A stretch of 15,086 nucleotides of DNA. Origin: Peptococcaceae bacterium UBA3933 (GTDB lineage Bacteria > Bacillota > Peptococcia > Peptococcales > BICA1-8). Position 1 is the first letter of the stretch. Each line of letters begins with the position of its first letter. The position numbers and the translations under genes are program-made. Location of the stretch: NCBI GenBank assembly GCA_002385805.1, contig DGEF01000029.1, positions 1,878 through 16,963 on the forward strand, read 5' to 3'. Positions 1 to 6,940 of the stretch are shown one piece after another. The notes under the pieces were generated by a model, which saw nothing but the letters and a program-made list of their open reading frames with translations, was not told where the DNA came from and did not search any database.

Positions 1-812
1 ATAACAACTTCATAATAATCATCACTTTCATTTTCAGAAATATCAGCAGGAAGACCTGCATCTTGAATTGTTTTCACGGCACCTCTTATTGTATTTAAAA
101 AAATGCGCATGTCTTTAAAAACTTTTGTCATTTTCCTTTTGATTTTTTCTGATTTTTCTTTTTCAGTTTTAATTAAATAATTTTCTACAAGGTCATCAGT
201 TTGACGAACATTAAGGTTATTAGTATAAATTTTATCTAAAACCTCTAATTGTTGTTCTTCACTTGCTAATTTTAGTAAAGCACGGGCATGACGTTCAGTT
301 ATAACATCTACAGAAATTTGCCCGCGGACAGCAGGAGAAATATTTAGTAATCTCAACTTATTAGCGATTGTTGATTGACTTTTTCCTACCCTTTTAGCGA
401 TTTTCTCCTGGGTTAACCCAAATTCTTTAATAAGCCTGGCATAACCTTCTGCCTCTTCGAAATAATTTAAATCTTCTCTTTGAAGATTTTCAATTATAGC
501 AATTTCGGCAATTTCTTTGTCACTTAAATTTCTAATAATAGCAGGAATAGTTTTTAAATCAAGCATCTGACAGGCCCGCAAACGTCTTTCCCCAGCAACT
601 AACTCATATCCTGTCCCCACTTTACGGACAATTATCGGTTGCAAAACACCTAACTCTTTAATAGATTGAGCTAATTCCTCCAGATGGACACGCTCAAATA
701 CTCTCCGGGGTTGATAAGGATTAGGAGAAATTAAAGAAATATCAATATTTTTTATTTCATCTTTTGAAACATCACTATTAAACCCCAATATTTTAGAAAA
801 AGACTGTTTCAT
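1..812 (-). CDS. noc: Nucleoid occlusion protein Noc (ParB family), C-terminal end cut by window edge
   Basis: This is a DNA-binding, CTP-switching ParB-family protein. Noc binds scattered chromosomal sites and blocks division-septum assembly over the nucleoid. I translated 270 residues from the ATG at 812. The N-terminus MKQSFSKILGF resembles the membrane-targeting helix of Bacillus Noc. The ParB/CTP motif GERRLRA lies at about residues 75-81, ENLQRE at 108-113 and the helix-turn-helix at about 132-157. The visible end, DDYYEVV, aligns near the C-terminus of the roughly 283-residue B. subtilis protein, so only about ten residues are missing. At the positions that separate Noc from ParB it has Gln146, Lys152 and Arg174, as Noc does, but Asn157 where Noc usually has Lys. 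The Shine-Dalgarno sequence AAGGAG lies 9 nt before the ATG. The position next to rsmG is also typical of noc. ParB/Spo0J is the alternative, but the specificity residues and the N-terminus favour Noc. Confidence 0.9.
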   Translation of the reverse strand, partial: MKQSFSKILGFNSDVSKDEIKNIDISLISPNPYQPRRVFERVHLEELAQSIKELGVLQPIIVRKVGTGYELVAGERRLRACQMLDLKTIPAIIRNLSDKEIAEIAIIENLQREDLNYFEEAEGYARLIKEFGLTQEKIAKRVGKSQSTIANKLRLLNISPAVRGQISVDVITERHARALLKLASEEQQLEVLDKIYTNNLNVRQTDDLVENYLIKTEKEKSEKIKRKMTKVFKDMRIFLNTIRGAVKTIQDAGLPADISENESDDYYEVV

Positions 813-838
813 TGAGGAACACTCCTTATAAAGTTCTT

Positions 839-866
839 GCTATACATATTCTATTTAATTAGACAA
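839..866 (-). promoter_or_regulatory. Candidate noc promoter
   Basis: On the minus strand a TTGTCT -35-like hexamer (861-866) and a TATAGC -10-like hexamer (839-844) are separated by 16 bp, just upstream of the noc ribosome binding site. The match is moderate. A separate promoter is plausible because the 400-bp gap isolates noc from rsmG. Confidence 0.35.
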
Positions 867-902
867 AACTCCTTCCTAAAAAAATAAATTTTTACAAATT
901 TA

Positions 903-917
903 ACCATTGATAATGGT
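903..917. repeat. Small perfect hairpin ACCATT-GAT-AATGGT
   Basis: Six-base-pair arms (903-908 and 912-917) enclose a 3-nt loop at the noc-proximal end of the non-coding gap. There is no T-run on either side, so it is not a typical intrinsic terminator. Its role is unknown. Confidence 0.5.
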
Positions 918-1084
918 ATTGCGAATTTCTGGTCAATCTTATAGGTCGCCATAACAGGTATAGGGATAGCCTGCATGGCAGCATTACGCCTTTCGGGTCT
1001 AGCTTTCGGTACGGCATAACGGCTCACTAGTTAAGCCGTAATGTTGATATATGGTTAGGCAATGATCCGTCATGCCTGCCAAAA

Positions 1085-1114
1085 ATCCGTGTTTATCTGT
1101 GTTTATCCGTTGTT
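1085..1114. repeat. Three tandem 10-bp units (ATCCGTGTTT type)
   Basis: Three head-to-tail units, ATCCGTGTTT, ATCTGTGTTT and ATCCGTTGTT, lie inside the mosaic intergenic repeat. They differ from each other at one to three positions. No coding role is visible. Confidence 0.7.
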
Positions 1115-1118
1115 AATT

Positions 1119-1142
1119 CTTAACCTTAACCTCAACCTTAAT
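1119..1142. repeat. Four tandem 6-bp units (CTTAAC type)
   Basis: Four head-to-tail hexamers, CTTAAC, CTTAAC, CTCAAC and CTTAAT, follow just after the 10-bp tandem array. The strand is strongly asymmetric, with no G in the run. Function is unknown. Confidence 0.7.
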
Positions 1143-1221
1143 CATACCACCAAAGGGAGTAAAGTTCTCACCCAGTGACTCAATTTTAGGCTGACATGCA
1201 GGCATACATCTAAATAGTTAA

Positions 1222-1935
1222 CTAGGTTAATGGTCGCTTTTGAGGAATACCTGCTTTTCGGGGATATTTTGAAGGGGTAGGAGAAGTCTTTTGAAAAGCA
1301 ATTAAAACTCTCTCTTGCCTAATTCCTTGAATTATGAAATGTTTCAAAGTATGTACCTTTCCGCCTAATAATGACAAAGCTTCCTTACTTTCTTCTAACT
1401 CATTAATCCCCTCAGGACCTTTTAAAGCAATAAAAAAACCATCTTTTTTGACAAAGGGTAAACATAATTCTAATAAAACAGGTAGACGGGCAACGGCGCG
1501 AGCGGTTACCAGATCATACTGCTCCCGAAAAGCATCATTTTTTCCAAAATCCTCCGCCCGACCATGGAAACAGAATACATTTTTTAAATTAAGATTTTTA
1601 ATAACTTCCTCCAGAAACAGAACTCTCTTTTTTAAAGAATCCAGTAGATGTACTTCCACACTATCTAAATAGATTTTTAAGGGAAGGCCGGGAAAACCGG
1701 CACCAGTCCCCACATCTAGAATTTTTTTTTCTTGCCAATTAAGATCTAATTTCAGGCAAAAAAGGGAATCTAAAAAATGCTTGTAGATTATTTCTTCATC
1801 TGTTTCCAAGGCAGTTAAATTCATTTTTTTATTCCATTCTTTCAATAAATTACTGTAAGTCACAAATTTATCTAACTGATCCTCAGTAAGATTAAAGTTT
1901 TCCGCGGCTAAGATTTCTTTAAATTTAACTTTCAC
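1222..1935 (-). CDS. rsmG: 16S rRNA (guanine-N7)-methyltransferase RsmG (GidB)
   Basis: It methylates N7 of G527 (E. coli numbering) in the 530 loop of 16S rRNA with S-adenosylmethionine. The product is 237 residues, the usual length for Gram-positive RsmG. The SAM-binding motif I, ILDVGTGAGFPG, sits at residues 72-83, preceded by the family segment around LLKEWNKKMNLTA (30-42). The C-terminus carries the conserved PTPSKYPRKAGIPQKRPL. The start is GTG, with AAAGGAG 9 nt upstream. The first 11 bp overlap the end of mnmG, so it is the last gene of the mnmE-mnmG-rsmG operon and is probably translationally coupled. The stop codon lies inside a perfect 10-bp palindrome, TAGTTAACTA (1215-1224). No convincing terminator follows. 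Confidence 0.97.
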   Translation of the reverse strand: MKVKFKEILAAENFNLTEDQLDKFVTYSNLLKEWNKKMNLTALETDEEIIYKHFLDSLFCLKLDLNWQEKKILDVGTGAGFPGLPLKIYLDSVEVHLLDSLKKRVLFLEEVIKNLNLKNVFCFHGRAEDFGKNDAFREQYDLVTARAVARLPVLLELCLPFVKKDGFFIALKGPEGINELEESKEALSLLGGKVHTLKHFIIQGIRQERVLIAFQKTSPTPSKYPRKAGIPQKRPLT

Positions 1936-3826
1936 TTTTGTTAACTCCTTTGAGTTTTTGTTGTTCTAGATAGATTAATAAAACAGAAATATCCGCAGGA
2001 GAAACACCAGATATCCGAGAAGCTTGACCAATGGAAGAAGGTTTTATTTTATTTAGCTTCTGTTGGGCTTCCTTTCTTAATCCTTGAATTAAACTGTAAT
2101 CGATATTTTCAGGCAACCGGCGGTTTTCCAGTTTAACAAATTTTTCAACCTGACTTAACTGCTTTTTAATATAGCCTTCATATTTAACTTGGATTTCCAC
2201 TTGTTCCTGAACATCAACGGGTAAATTAGAATCACCATACCCCAAATTTAGCAAATCTTTATAGGAAATTTCCGGTCTTTTTAAAAATTCTAAAGCGGGA
2301 ATAGCTTGTTTAAGTTGGGAACTTCCCTTTGTTTCCAGTAATTTGATTAATTCTTCCCCGTGAGGATTAATGCTGACTTCACGCAGTCGACATTTTTCCC
2401 GGGAAATACTCTCTTTTTTCCAAAGATATTTCCTATACCTATCATCTTTTACTAAACCAACTTGACGGCCTAGTTCAGTTAAACGCAAATCTGCATTATC
2501 CTGACGCAATAATAAACGATATTCAGCCCGAGAAGTTAACATCCGGTAAGGCTCATTGGTGCCTTTAGTTACCAAATCATCAATTAAAACACCGATGTAG
2601 GCATCAGACCTTTTAAGAATAAAGGGTTCTTTTCCTTTTATTTTTAAAGCAGCATTAACTCCGGCTATTAAACCTTGGGCCGCCGCTTCTTCATAACCGG
2701 AGGTACCATTGATTTGACCTGCACTAAACAGTCCCTTAATCTTTTTTGATTCTAAAGTTAAATTTAACTGAGTAGGAACTAAACAATCATATTCAATAGC
2801 ATAACCCGGCCGCATAATTTCCACATTTTCTAAACCGGGGATAGTTCGTAACATTTTTAACTGAACATCTTCCGGTAAACTGGTAGACATGCCTTGAACA
2901 TACATTTCAAAAGTATTAATACCCTCAGGTTCAATAAAAACCTGATGACTTGGTTTATCAGCAAACCTAACAATTTTATCTTCAATAGAAGGGCAGTAAC
3001 GGGGGCCTGTCCCCTCGATAATACCGGAAAAAAGAGGAGACCTATGAAGATTATCCCGGATAATTTTATGGGTTTCTTCATTGGTATAAGTTAACCAACA
3101 GGAATAATTATAAGAAATATTTCTTTCTTCACTCAGAAAAGAAAAAAATAAGGGCTCTGTACTACCAGGTTGCTCTACCATTTTAGAAAAATCAACGGTT
3201 CTTTTATCAACACGAGCAGGGGTACCTGTTTTAAATCTTGCGATTTCAAATCCCAGTTCTTTAAGATTATCCGATAGCCTGGTAGACCTTCGCTGACCGT
3301 TAGGACCAGCAGGAAAATCTAAATCACCGATAATAATTCTACCTTTCAAATAGGTGCCGGTAGTTAAAATAACAATGGGTGCCAAAAATTTTGCTCCAGT
3401 CTCCGTAATAACCCCTTCCACTTGATTATTACTGACTAAAATCTCCTCAACCAGAGCCTGTTTAACATCTAAATTTTCTTGAGATTGTAATGTTTTTGTC
3501 ATCTCCATCTGGTACAGTTTTTTATCTGCCTGGGCACGTAAAGCCCTAACAGCAGGTCCTTTCCCTGTATTTAAAGTTCTGATCTGTATATAAGTTTTAT
3601 CAATATTTAAGCCCATTTCCCCGCCTAATGCATCAATTTCTCTGACCAGATGTCCTTTTGCCGGACCTCCAATAGCAGGATTACAGGGCATTAAAGCAAT
3701 ATTTTCCATACTGAGTGTTAAAATCAAAGTTTTACACCCCATCCGGGCACTGGCTAATGCCGCTTCACAACCTGCATGGCCGGCACCTACCACAATTACA
3801 TCATAAGCTCCTGCAAAATATTCCAT
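1925..3826 (-). CDS. mnmG: tRNA U34 carboxymethylaminomethyl-modifying enzyme MnmG (GidA)
   Basis: This is the FAD-dependent subunit that, in complex with MnmE, installs the (carboxymethyl)aminomethyl group at C5 of the wobble uridine U34 in certain tRNAs. The product is 633 residues, a full-length family member. The N-terminal FAD-binding motif GAGHAG is at residues 14-19. The GidA signatures are present: GPAKGHLVREIDALGGEMG in the N-terminal third, and the SAGQINGTSGYEEAAAQG segment in the middle. The C-terminal helical part, which binds MnmE and tRNA, is complete. The ATG start has TAAGGAGG five bases upstream, overlapping the mnmE stop codon. The gap to mnmE is only 10 bp. The gene also contains a palindromic candidate Noc-binding site at 2394-2407. 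Confidence 0.98.
   Translation of the reverse strand: MEYFAGAYDVIVVGAGHAGCEAALASARMGCKTLILTLSMENIALMPCNPAIGGPAKGHLVREIDALGGEMGLNIDKTYIQIRTLNTGKGPAVRALRAQADKKLYQMEMTKTLQSQENLDVKQALVEEILVSNNQVEGVITETGAKFLAPIVILTTGTYLKGRIIIGDLDFPAGPNGQRRSTRLSDNLKELGFEIARFKTGTPARVDKRTVDFSKMVEQPGSTEPLFFSFLSEERNISYNYSCWLTYTNEETHKIIRDNLHRSPLFSGIIEGTGPRYCPSIEDKIVRFADKPSHQVFIEPEGINTFEMYVQGMSTSLPEDVQLKMLRTIPGLENVEIMRPGYAIEYDCLVPTQLNLTLESKKIKGLFSAGQINGTSGYEEAAAQGLIAGVNAALKIKGKEPFILKRSDAYIGVLIDDLVTKGTNEPYRMLTSRAEYRLLLRQDNADLRLTELGRQVGLVKDDRYRKYLWKKESISREKCRLREVSINPHGEELIKLLETKGSSQLKQAIPALEFLKRPEISYKDLLNLGYGDSNLPVDVQEQVEIQVKYEGYIKKQLSQVEKFVKLENRRLPENIDYSLIQGLRKEAQQKLNKIKPSSIGQASRISGVSPADISVLLIYLEQQKLKGVNKSES
2394..2407. 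promoter_or_regulatory. Candidate Noc-binding site (NBS) within mnmG
   Basis: TTTTCCCGGGAAAT matches the B. subtilis Noc-binding consensus ATTTCCCGGGAAAT at 13 of 14 positions, including the whole 12-bp palindromic core TTTCCCGGGAAA. It lies about 1.6 kb from the noc gene. The match is seen directly. Noc binding is inferred from the family consensus and from this Noc keeping three of the four specificity residues. Confidence 0.6.
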
Positions 3827-3836
3827 AACTTCCTCC

Positions 3837-5222
3837 TTACTTTCCTAAACAAAATTGAGAAAAAATCTGATCCAATAAATCTTCTTCTACAGTTTCTCCT
3901 GTAATTTTACCAAGACTCTCCCAAGCAGCTTTTAAATCAATGGCTAAAAAGTCGCTGGGTAAATATAAGTTGAGAGAATTTAGAGCACTTTCCAAATAAT
4001 CTAAAGCACTTGTTAAAGCTTGTACATGTCGCACATTTGTAATAAGTTCATCATTAGATGTATCGATTTGTCCGGAAAAAAACAACTCTAAGATTTGTTT
4101 TTCCAATTCATCAATACCTTCACTTTCCAGAGCAGAAATCTGCAATATTGCTTTATCATCACCTATAGCAACTTTGATACTTTCTATATCAAAATTACTG
4201 TCTTTTAAATCACTCTTATTAACCAAAACGATAGTAGGTACATCTTTGAGATAATTATTTAATATATTTCGATCCGCTTCAGTTACCCCCGTTAAAATAT
4301 CTAAAACAAATAAGACTAAATCAGCTTTATTTATAAACTCTTTAGCTTTTTCTACCCCAATTTTTTCTACCAGATCTTCAGTATCCCTGATTCCTGCAGT
4401 GTCAATAATTTTAATGGGAACACCGCCTAAATTTATAAACTCCTCAATAGCATCCCGAGTAGTCCCGGGAATATCAGTTACTATAGCTCTATTTTCTTTT
4501 AATAAAGCATTTAATAAGCTGGATTTGCCCACATTAGGTTTACCTATTATCACCACATTTAATCCTTCTCTAATTATTTTACCTCTCTTTGCCGTTGCTA
4601 AAATTGTACTTACCCTTTCCCGTAACGATAATATTCTTTCTTTTATTTCTTCATTAGTCAATCTTTCAATATCATCATCGGGAAAATCAATATCTGCCTC
4701 AATATAAGCCAATAATTCTAATAAATTATGCCGAAGTTTATTAATAGTTTTTGACAATTTACCTTGATGTTGATTTATAGCCACTTTTAAGCTTTGATCA
4801 GTTTTGGCATTAACAATATCCATAATGGCCTCTGCCTGGGATAGGTCCAGTTTGCCGTTTAAAAAAGCCCTTTTACTAAATTCTCCCGGTTCTGCCAAAC
4901 GAGCACCGTTCCGTAGAACTAATTCTAAAACTTTTTGCACAACAACATAGCCCCCGTGGCACTGAATCTCAACCACATCTTCTCCGGTAAACGTATGAGG
5001 ACCATGCATAACAAGAAATAAAGCTTCATCAATTACTTCCTTATTTTTATAATCATAAACGTGACCATAATTAACGGAATGAGTTAATACTTCTTGTAAA
5101 GATTTTTTTCCTTTATAAACCCGGTCACCTATTTCTAACGCCTCTGAACCGCTGATTCTAATGATTCCTACACCGGCAGGACCTAAAGCAGTAATAATCG
5201 CGGCAATAGTATCGTTTAACAA
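3837..5222 (-). CDS. mnmE: tRNA modification GTPase MnmE (TrmE)
   Basis: This is the GTPase partner of MnmG. Its formyl-tetrahydrofolate-binding and G domains support modification of wobble U34 in tRNA. The product is 461 residues, the normal length. The N-terminal domain starts DTIAAIITALGPAGVGIIRISG. The Ras-like G domain has G1 GKPNVGKS at 227-234, the switch threonines in PGTTRD near 252-257, G3 DTAG at 274-277 and G4 NKSD at 335-338. The protein ends in CLGK, the C-terminal cysteine motif of the family. The start is TTG; AGGTG lies 8 nt upstream and no better in-frame start is visible. It is the first gene of mnmE-mnmG-rsmG, read from a promoter in the 147-bp gap after the jag terminator. 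Confidence 0.98.
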   Translation of the reverse strand: MLNDTIAAIITALGPAGVGIIRISGSEALEIGDRVYKGKKSLQEVLTHSVNYGHVYDYKNKEVIDEALFLVMHGPHTFTGEDVVEIQCHGGYVVVQKVLELVLRNGARLAEPGEFSKRAFLNGKLDLSQAEAIMDIVNAKTDQSLKVAINQHQGKLSKTINKLRHNLLELLAYIEADIDFPDDDIERLTNEEIKERILSLRERVSTILATAKRGKIIREGLNVVIIGKPNVGKSSLLNALLKENRAIVTDIPGTTRDAIEEFINLGGVPIKIIDTAGIRDTEDLVEKIGVEKAKEFINKADLVLFVLDILTGVTEADRNILNNYLKDVPTIVLVNKSDLKDSNFDIESIKVAIGDDKAILQISALESEGIDELEKQILELFFSGQIDTSNDELITNVRHVQALTSALDYLESALNSLNLYLPSDFLAIDLKAAWESLGKITGETVEEDLLDQIFSQFCLGK

Positions 5223-5269
5223 AGCTACTTCACCTCATGGAAAAATATTCTGCCCATATGTTACCACAA

Positions 5270-5297
5270 AATATAAACAAAAACACATTATCTCTAA
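5270..5297 (-). promoter_or_regulatory. Candidate mnmE operon promoter
   Basis: On the minus strand TATATT (5270-5275) could be a -10, with TTAGAG (5292-5297) as a weak -35 16 bp upstream. The jag terminator just before makes a promoter here necessary, but these hexamers are only a guess. Confidence 0.3.
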
Positions 5298-5342
5298 GTG
5301 ACCATATTAATTTTTCTAAGTATTTATATCTTTTCTTGAAAA

Positions 5343-5367
5343 GAAAAAACTTGGCCTGAGCCAAGTT
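5343..5367 (-). terminator. Intrinsic terminator after jag
   Basis: Two bases after the jag stop, the minus-strand transcript forms an 8-bp perfect stem, AACTTGGC/GCCAAGTT, with a 4-nt loop, followed by TTTTC and TTTTC runs. It ends the rpmH-jag operon and separates it from mnmE. A second short inverted repeat, CTTTTC/GAAAAG, lies just beyond, near 5330-5343. Confidence 0.88.
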
Positions 5368-5369
5368 AA

Positions 5370-5996
5370 CTAAGCTTGTTTTTTAGGTACTATCACTACT
5401 TTTCGGTAAGGTTCTTCACCTTCACTGTAAGTAGTAATATATTTATTATCTTGTAAAGTTAAGTGAATAATCCTTCTTTCCTGGGGATTCATTGGTTCCA
5501 AAACAACTTTACGCCCGGTTCGTATAACTTTTTTAGCTAGCCTGTTAGCTAAATCGGCTAGTGTATTTTCCCGGCGGCTACGGTAACCTTCTACATCGAT
5601 AATGTATTTAACTCTATTTTCTAAATTTTTATTAACTACGAGATTTAGTAAAAACTGCAATGAATCTAGAGTTTCACCTCGGCGGCCAATTAAAATACCT
5701 AAATCTTTACCTGATAAATTAAATATAGTGTACTCATCTTCTTCAACAATATTAATAGTTGGCTCTAATTTCATAAAAGAAAATATTTTTTCTAAGAATT
5801 TTTGACCGGCTTTAAGAGGATCATATTTTTCTTCAACTCTGACTAAAGCATTTTTACTGCCTAAAAAACCTAAAAAACCTTTATTTGGGTGTTCCAGAAT
5901 CTCAATATTAACTTCATCCTCAGTAAGGTTTAATTTTTCTAAGGCAATTTTTACTGCTTCCTCAACAGTTTTTGCTGAAACTTCCACACTTCTCAC
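5370..5996 (-). CDS. jag: RNA-binding protein Jag (KhpB/EloR)
   Basis: This is a cytoplasmic RNA-binding protein encoded next to yidC. In streptococci it forms a complex with KhpA and affects cell elongation; its RNA targets here are unknown. The 208 residues have the standard three-part architecture. The Jag-N domain (about 1-55) includes GFLGFLGSKNA. A KH domain (about 77-150) carries the nucleic-acid loop IGRRGE at 103-108. An R3H domain (about 150-208) has ERRIIH at 173-178. The start is GTG, with GAGGAGG 10 nt upstream, and overlaps the yidC stop in a GTGA arrangement typical of translational coupling. It is the last gene of its operon and is followed directly by a strong terminator. Confidence 0.96.
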   Translation of the reverse strand: MRSVEVSAKTVEEAVKIALEKLNLTEDEVNIEILEHPNKGFLGFLGSKNALVRVEEKYDPLKAGQKFLEKIFSFMKLEPTINIVEEDEYTIFNLSGKDLGILIGRRGETLDSLQFLLNLVVNKNLENRVKYIIDVEGYRSRRENTLADLANRLAKKVIRTGRKVVLEPMNPQERRIIHLTLQDNKYITTYSEGEEPYRKVVIVPKKQA

Positions 5997-6667
5997 TTTC
6001 TTTCAACCTCCTCAGTTAGGGGTTGACGATTAATAATAATTTGTTGTACAACACCCAAAATATTAAAAACAACCCAGTATAAAGATAACCCGGCCGGAAA
6101 TTGTATACTAATATAAGCAATAAAAATAGGCATAAAATATAACATCATCAAATTCATGGAATTATTAGAAGCAGTAGTAGCCTTAGCTAAAGACAGTTTT
6201 GACTGAACATAAGTAGCTATACCGACTAATATCGGTAAAATGTAATACGGATCGGGATTACTTAAATTGGCTACCCAAAAGAATTTTGCATGTTCCACAG
6301 GCTCAAAAGTGAAATCCCTTAAAACAGTAAAAAGACCGATTAAAATTGGCATTTGAATTAAAAGAGGTAAACAACCTGCAGCAGGATTAATATCATATTG
6401 TTGATAAAGTTTCATTAATTCTTGGTTAAGCTTTTCTTTATTATTTTTATATTTCTTTTGTAATTGTTGAATTTTCGGTTGAACCAATTGCATGTTTTTC
6501 ATTGACTTCATTTGTTTGAGAGTCAAAGGATATAGAGCCAACCTTAATAAAATGGTCATTAAAATAATAGCCAGTGCGTAATTGGGAAAACCTATAGCTT
6601 TTGTAATGTCATATAAAAAAATAATTATACTTTTTATTCCACTAACTAACATTTGCCACAAAAGCAA
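5993..6667 (-). CDS. yidC: Membrane protein insertase YidC (Oxa1/SpoIIIJ family)
   Basis: It inserts and folds integral membrane proteins, alone or with the Sec translocon. The product is 224 residues, matching the short Gram-positive form without the large periplasmic domain. Hydrophobic segments lie at about 7-25, 30-48, 100-118, 138-157 and 170-212. The conserved arginine of the hydrophilic groove is Arg42 in ILLRLALYPL. The cytoplasmic loop with helical KQMKSMKNMQ and PKIQQLQKKY, and the CLPLLIQMPI motif, are present. There is no lipobox, so it is not processed as a lipoprotein like B. subtilis SpoIIIJ. I use TTG at 6667 as the start. An in-frame ATG six codons in (6652) is possible. A strong AAGGAGGTG lies 34 nt upstream, with a hairpin between it and the TTG. 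Confidence 0.96.
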   Translation of the reverse strand: MLLWQMLVSGIKSIIIFLYDITKAIGFPNYALAIILMTILLRLALYPLTLKQMKSMKNMQLVQPKIQQLQKKYKNNKEKLNQELMKLYQQYDINPAAGCLPLLIQMPILIGLFTVLRDFTFEPVEHAKFFWVANLSNPDPYYILPILVGIATYVQSKLSLAKATTASNNSMNLMMLYFMPIFIAYISIQFPAGLSLYWVVFNILGVVQQIIINRQPLTEEVERK

Positions 6668-6668
6668 C

Positions 6669-6710
6669 CCTGCTAGACAAAACTAGTTTGATAGCAGGTT
6701 TCACCTCCTT
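6669..6710 (-). promoter_or_regulatory. yidC Shine-Dalgarno sequence with hairpin between it and the start codon
   Basis: The minus strand reads AAGGAGGTG (6702-6710), AAA, then a 7-bp inverted repeat CCTGCTA (6692-6698) / TAGCAGG (6669-6675), then G and the TTG start. The 16-nt loop contains the palindrome AAACTAGTTT. An in-frame TAG in the loop excludes a start nearer the SD. When folded, the hairpin reduces the 34-nt SD-to-start distance to about 6 nt, a normal spacing. Structure is inferred, not measured. Confidence 0.6.
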
Positions 6711-6718
6711 AATTTTCA

Positions 6719-6940
6719 TTATTTTATAGGATCATAGCCACCTGGATGAAAAGGATGACATTTTAAAATCCTTTTAAGAGCCAATAAGGAACCTTTACAA
6801 AAACCATATTTACTAATAGCCTGTAATGTATATTCTGAACAAGTGGGATAAAAACGACAGGTTTTACCTTTTAAAGGAGAAATAAATTTTTGATATAGTT
6901 TTATTAAAAAAACACTGGTTTTAACCATAAAATTATTCAT
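6719..6940 (-). CDS. yidD: Membrane protein insertion efficiency factor YidD
   Basis: This is a small cysteine-containing protein that associates with the inner membrane face and assists YidC-dependent membrane protein insertion. The 73 residues carry the family pattern: an amphipathic N-terminus (LIKLYQKFISPLKG), CRFYPTCSEY at about 28-37, and the C-terminal CHPFHPGGYDP. The ATG at 6940 overlaps the last 8 bp of rnpA; an internal ATG at 6928 is possible. The Shine-Dalgarno sequence is weak, so translational coupling to rnpA is likely. The order rnpA-yidD-yidC is common in many bacteria; B. subtilis lacks yidD at this locus. Confidence 0.95.
   Translation of the reverse strand: MNNFMVKTSVFLIKLYQKFISPLKGKTCRFYPTCSEYTLQAISKYGFCKGSLLALKRILKCHPFHPGGYDPIK

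Larger units (their letters stand above)
969..1203. repeat. MITE-like mosaic element in the noc-rsmG gap, flanked by 14-bp imperfect inverted repeats
   Basis: The gene-free stretch 813-1221 is richer in G+C than the genes around it. The segment from GCCTGCATGGCAGC (969-982) to GCTGACATGCAGGC (1190-1203) is bounded by inverted repeats that match at 13 of 14 positions. Inside are further inverted repeats: CATTACG (982-988) with CGTAATG (1037-1043), ACGGCT (1019-1024) with AGCCGT (1034-1039), and a bulged GGCAATGA/TCATGCC hairpin near 1058-1077. Tandem repeats follow at 1085-1114 and 1119-1142. No open reading frame of useful size and no transposase is present. A small non-autonomous interspersed repeat is the best reading. 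I cannot tell copy number from one window and saw no clear target-site duplication. Confidence 0.45.

Noticed and set aside
1085..1142. Tandem repeats as a CRISPR array
   Set aside because: The units are 6-10 bp and contiguous, with no unique spacers and no cas genes nearby.
1334..1672. Plus-strand open frame of 112 codons opposite rsmG
   Set aside because: It lies wholly antisense to a clearly conserved gene, shows no recognisable motif and no suitable ribosome binding site.
4462..4475. Second CCCGGG-centred site as a possible Noc-binding site
   Set aside because: Only the six central bases and a few flanking bases fit; about five mismatches to the 14-bp consensus.
4399..4707. Plus-strand open frame of 102 codons opposite mnmE
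   Set aside because: Antisense to the conserved G domain of MnmE; composition is explained by the mnmE codons.
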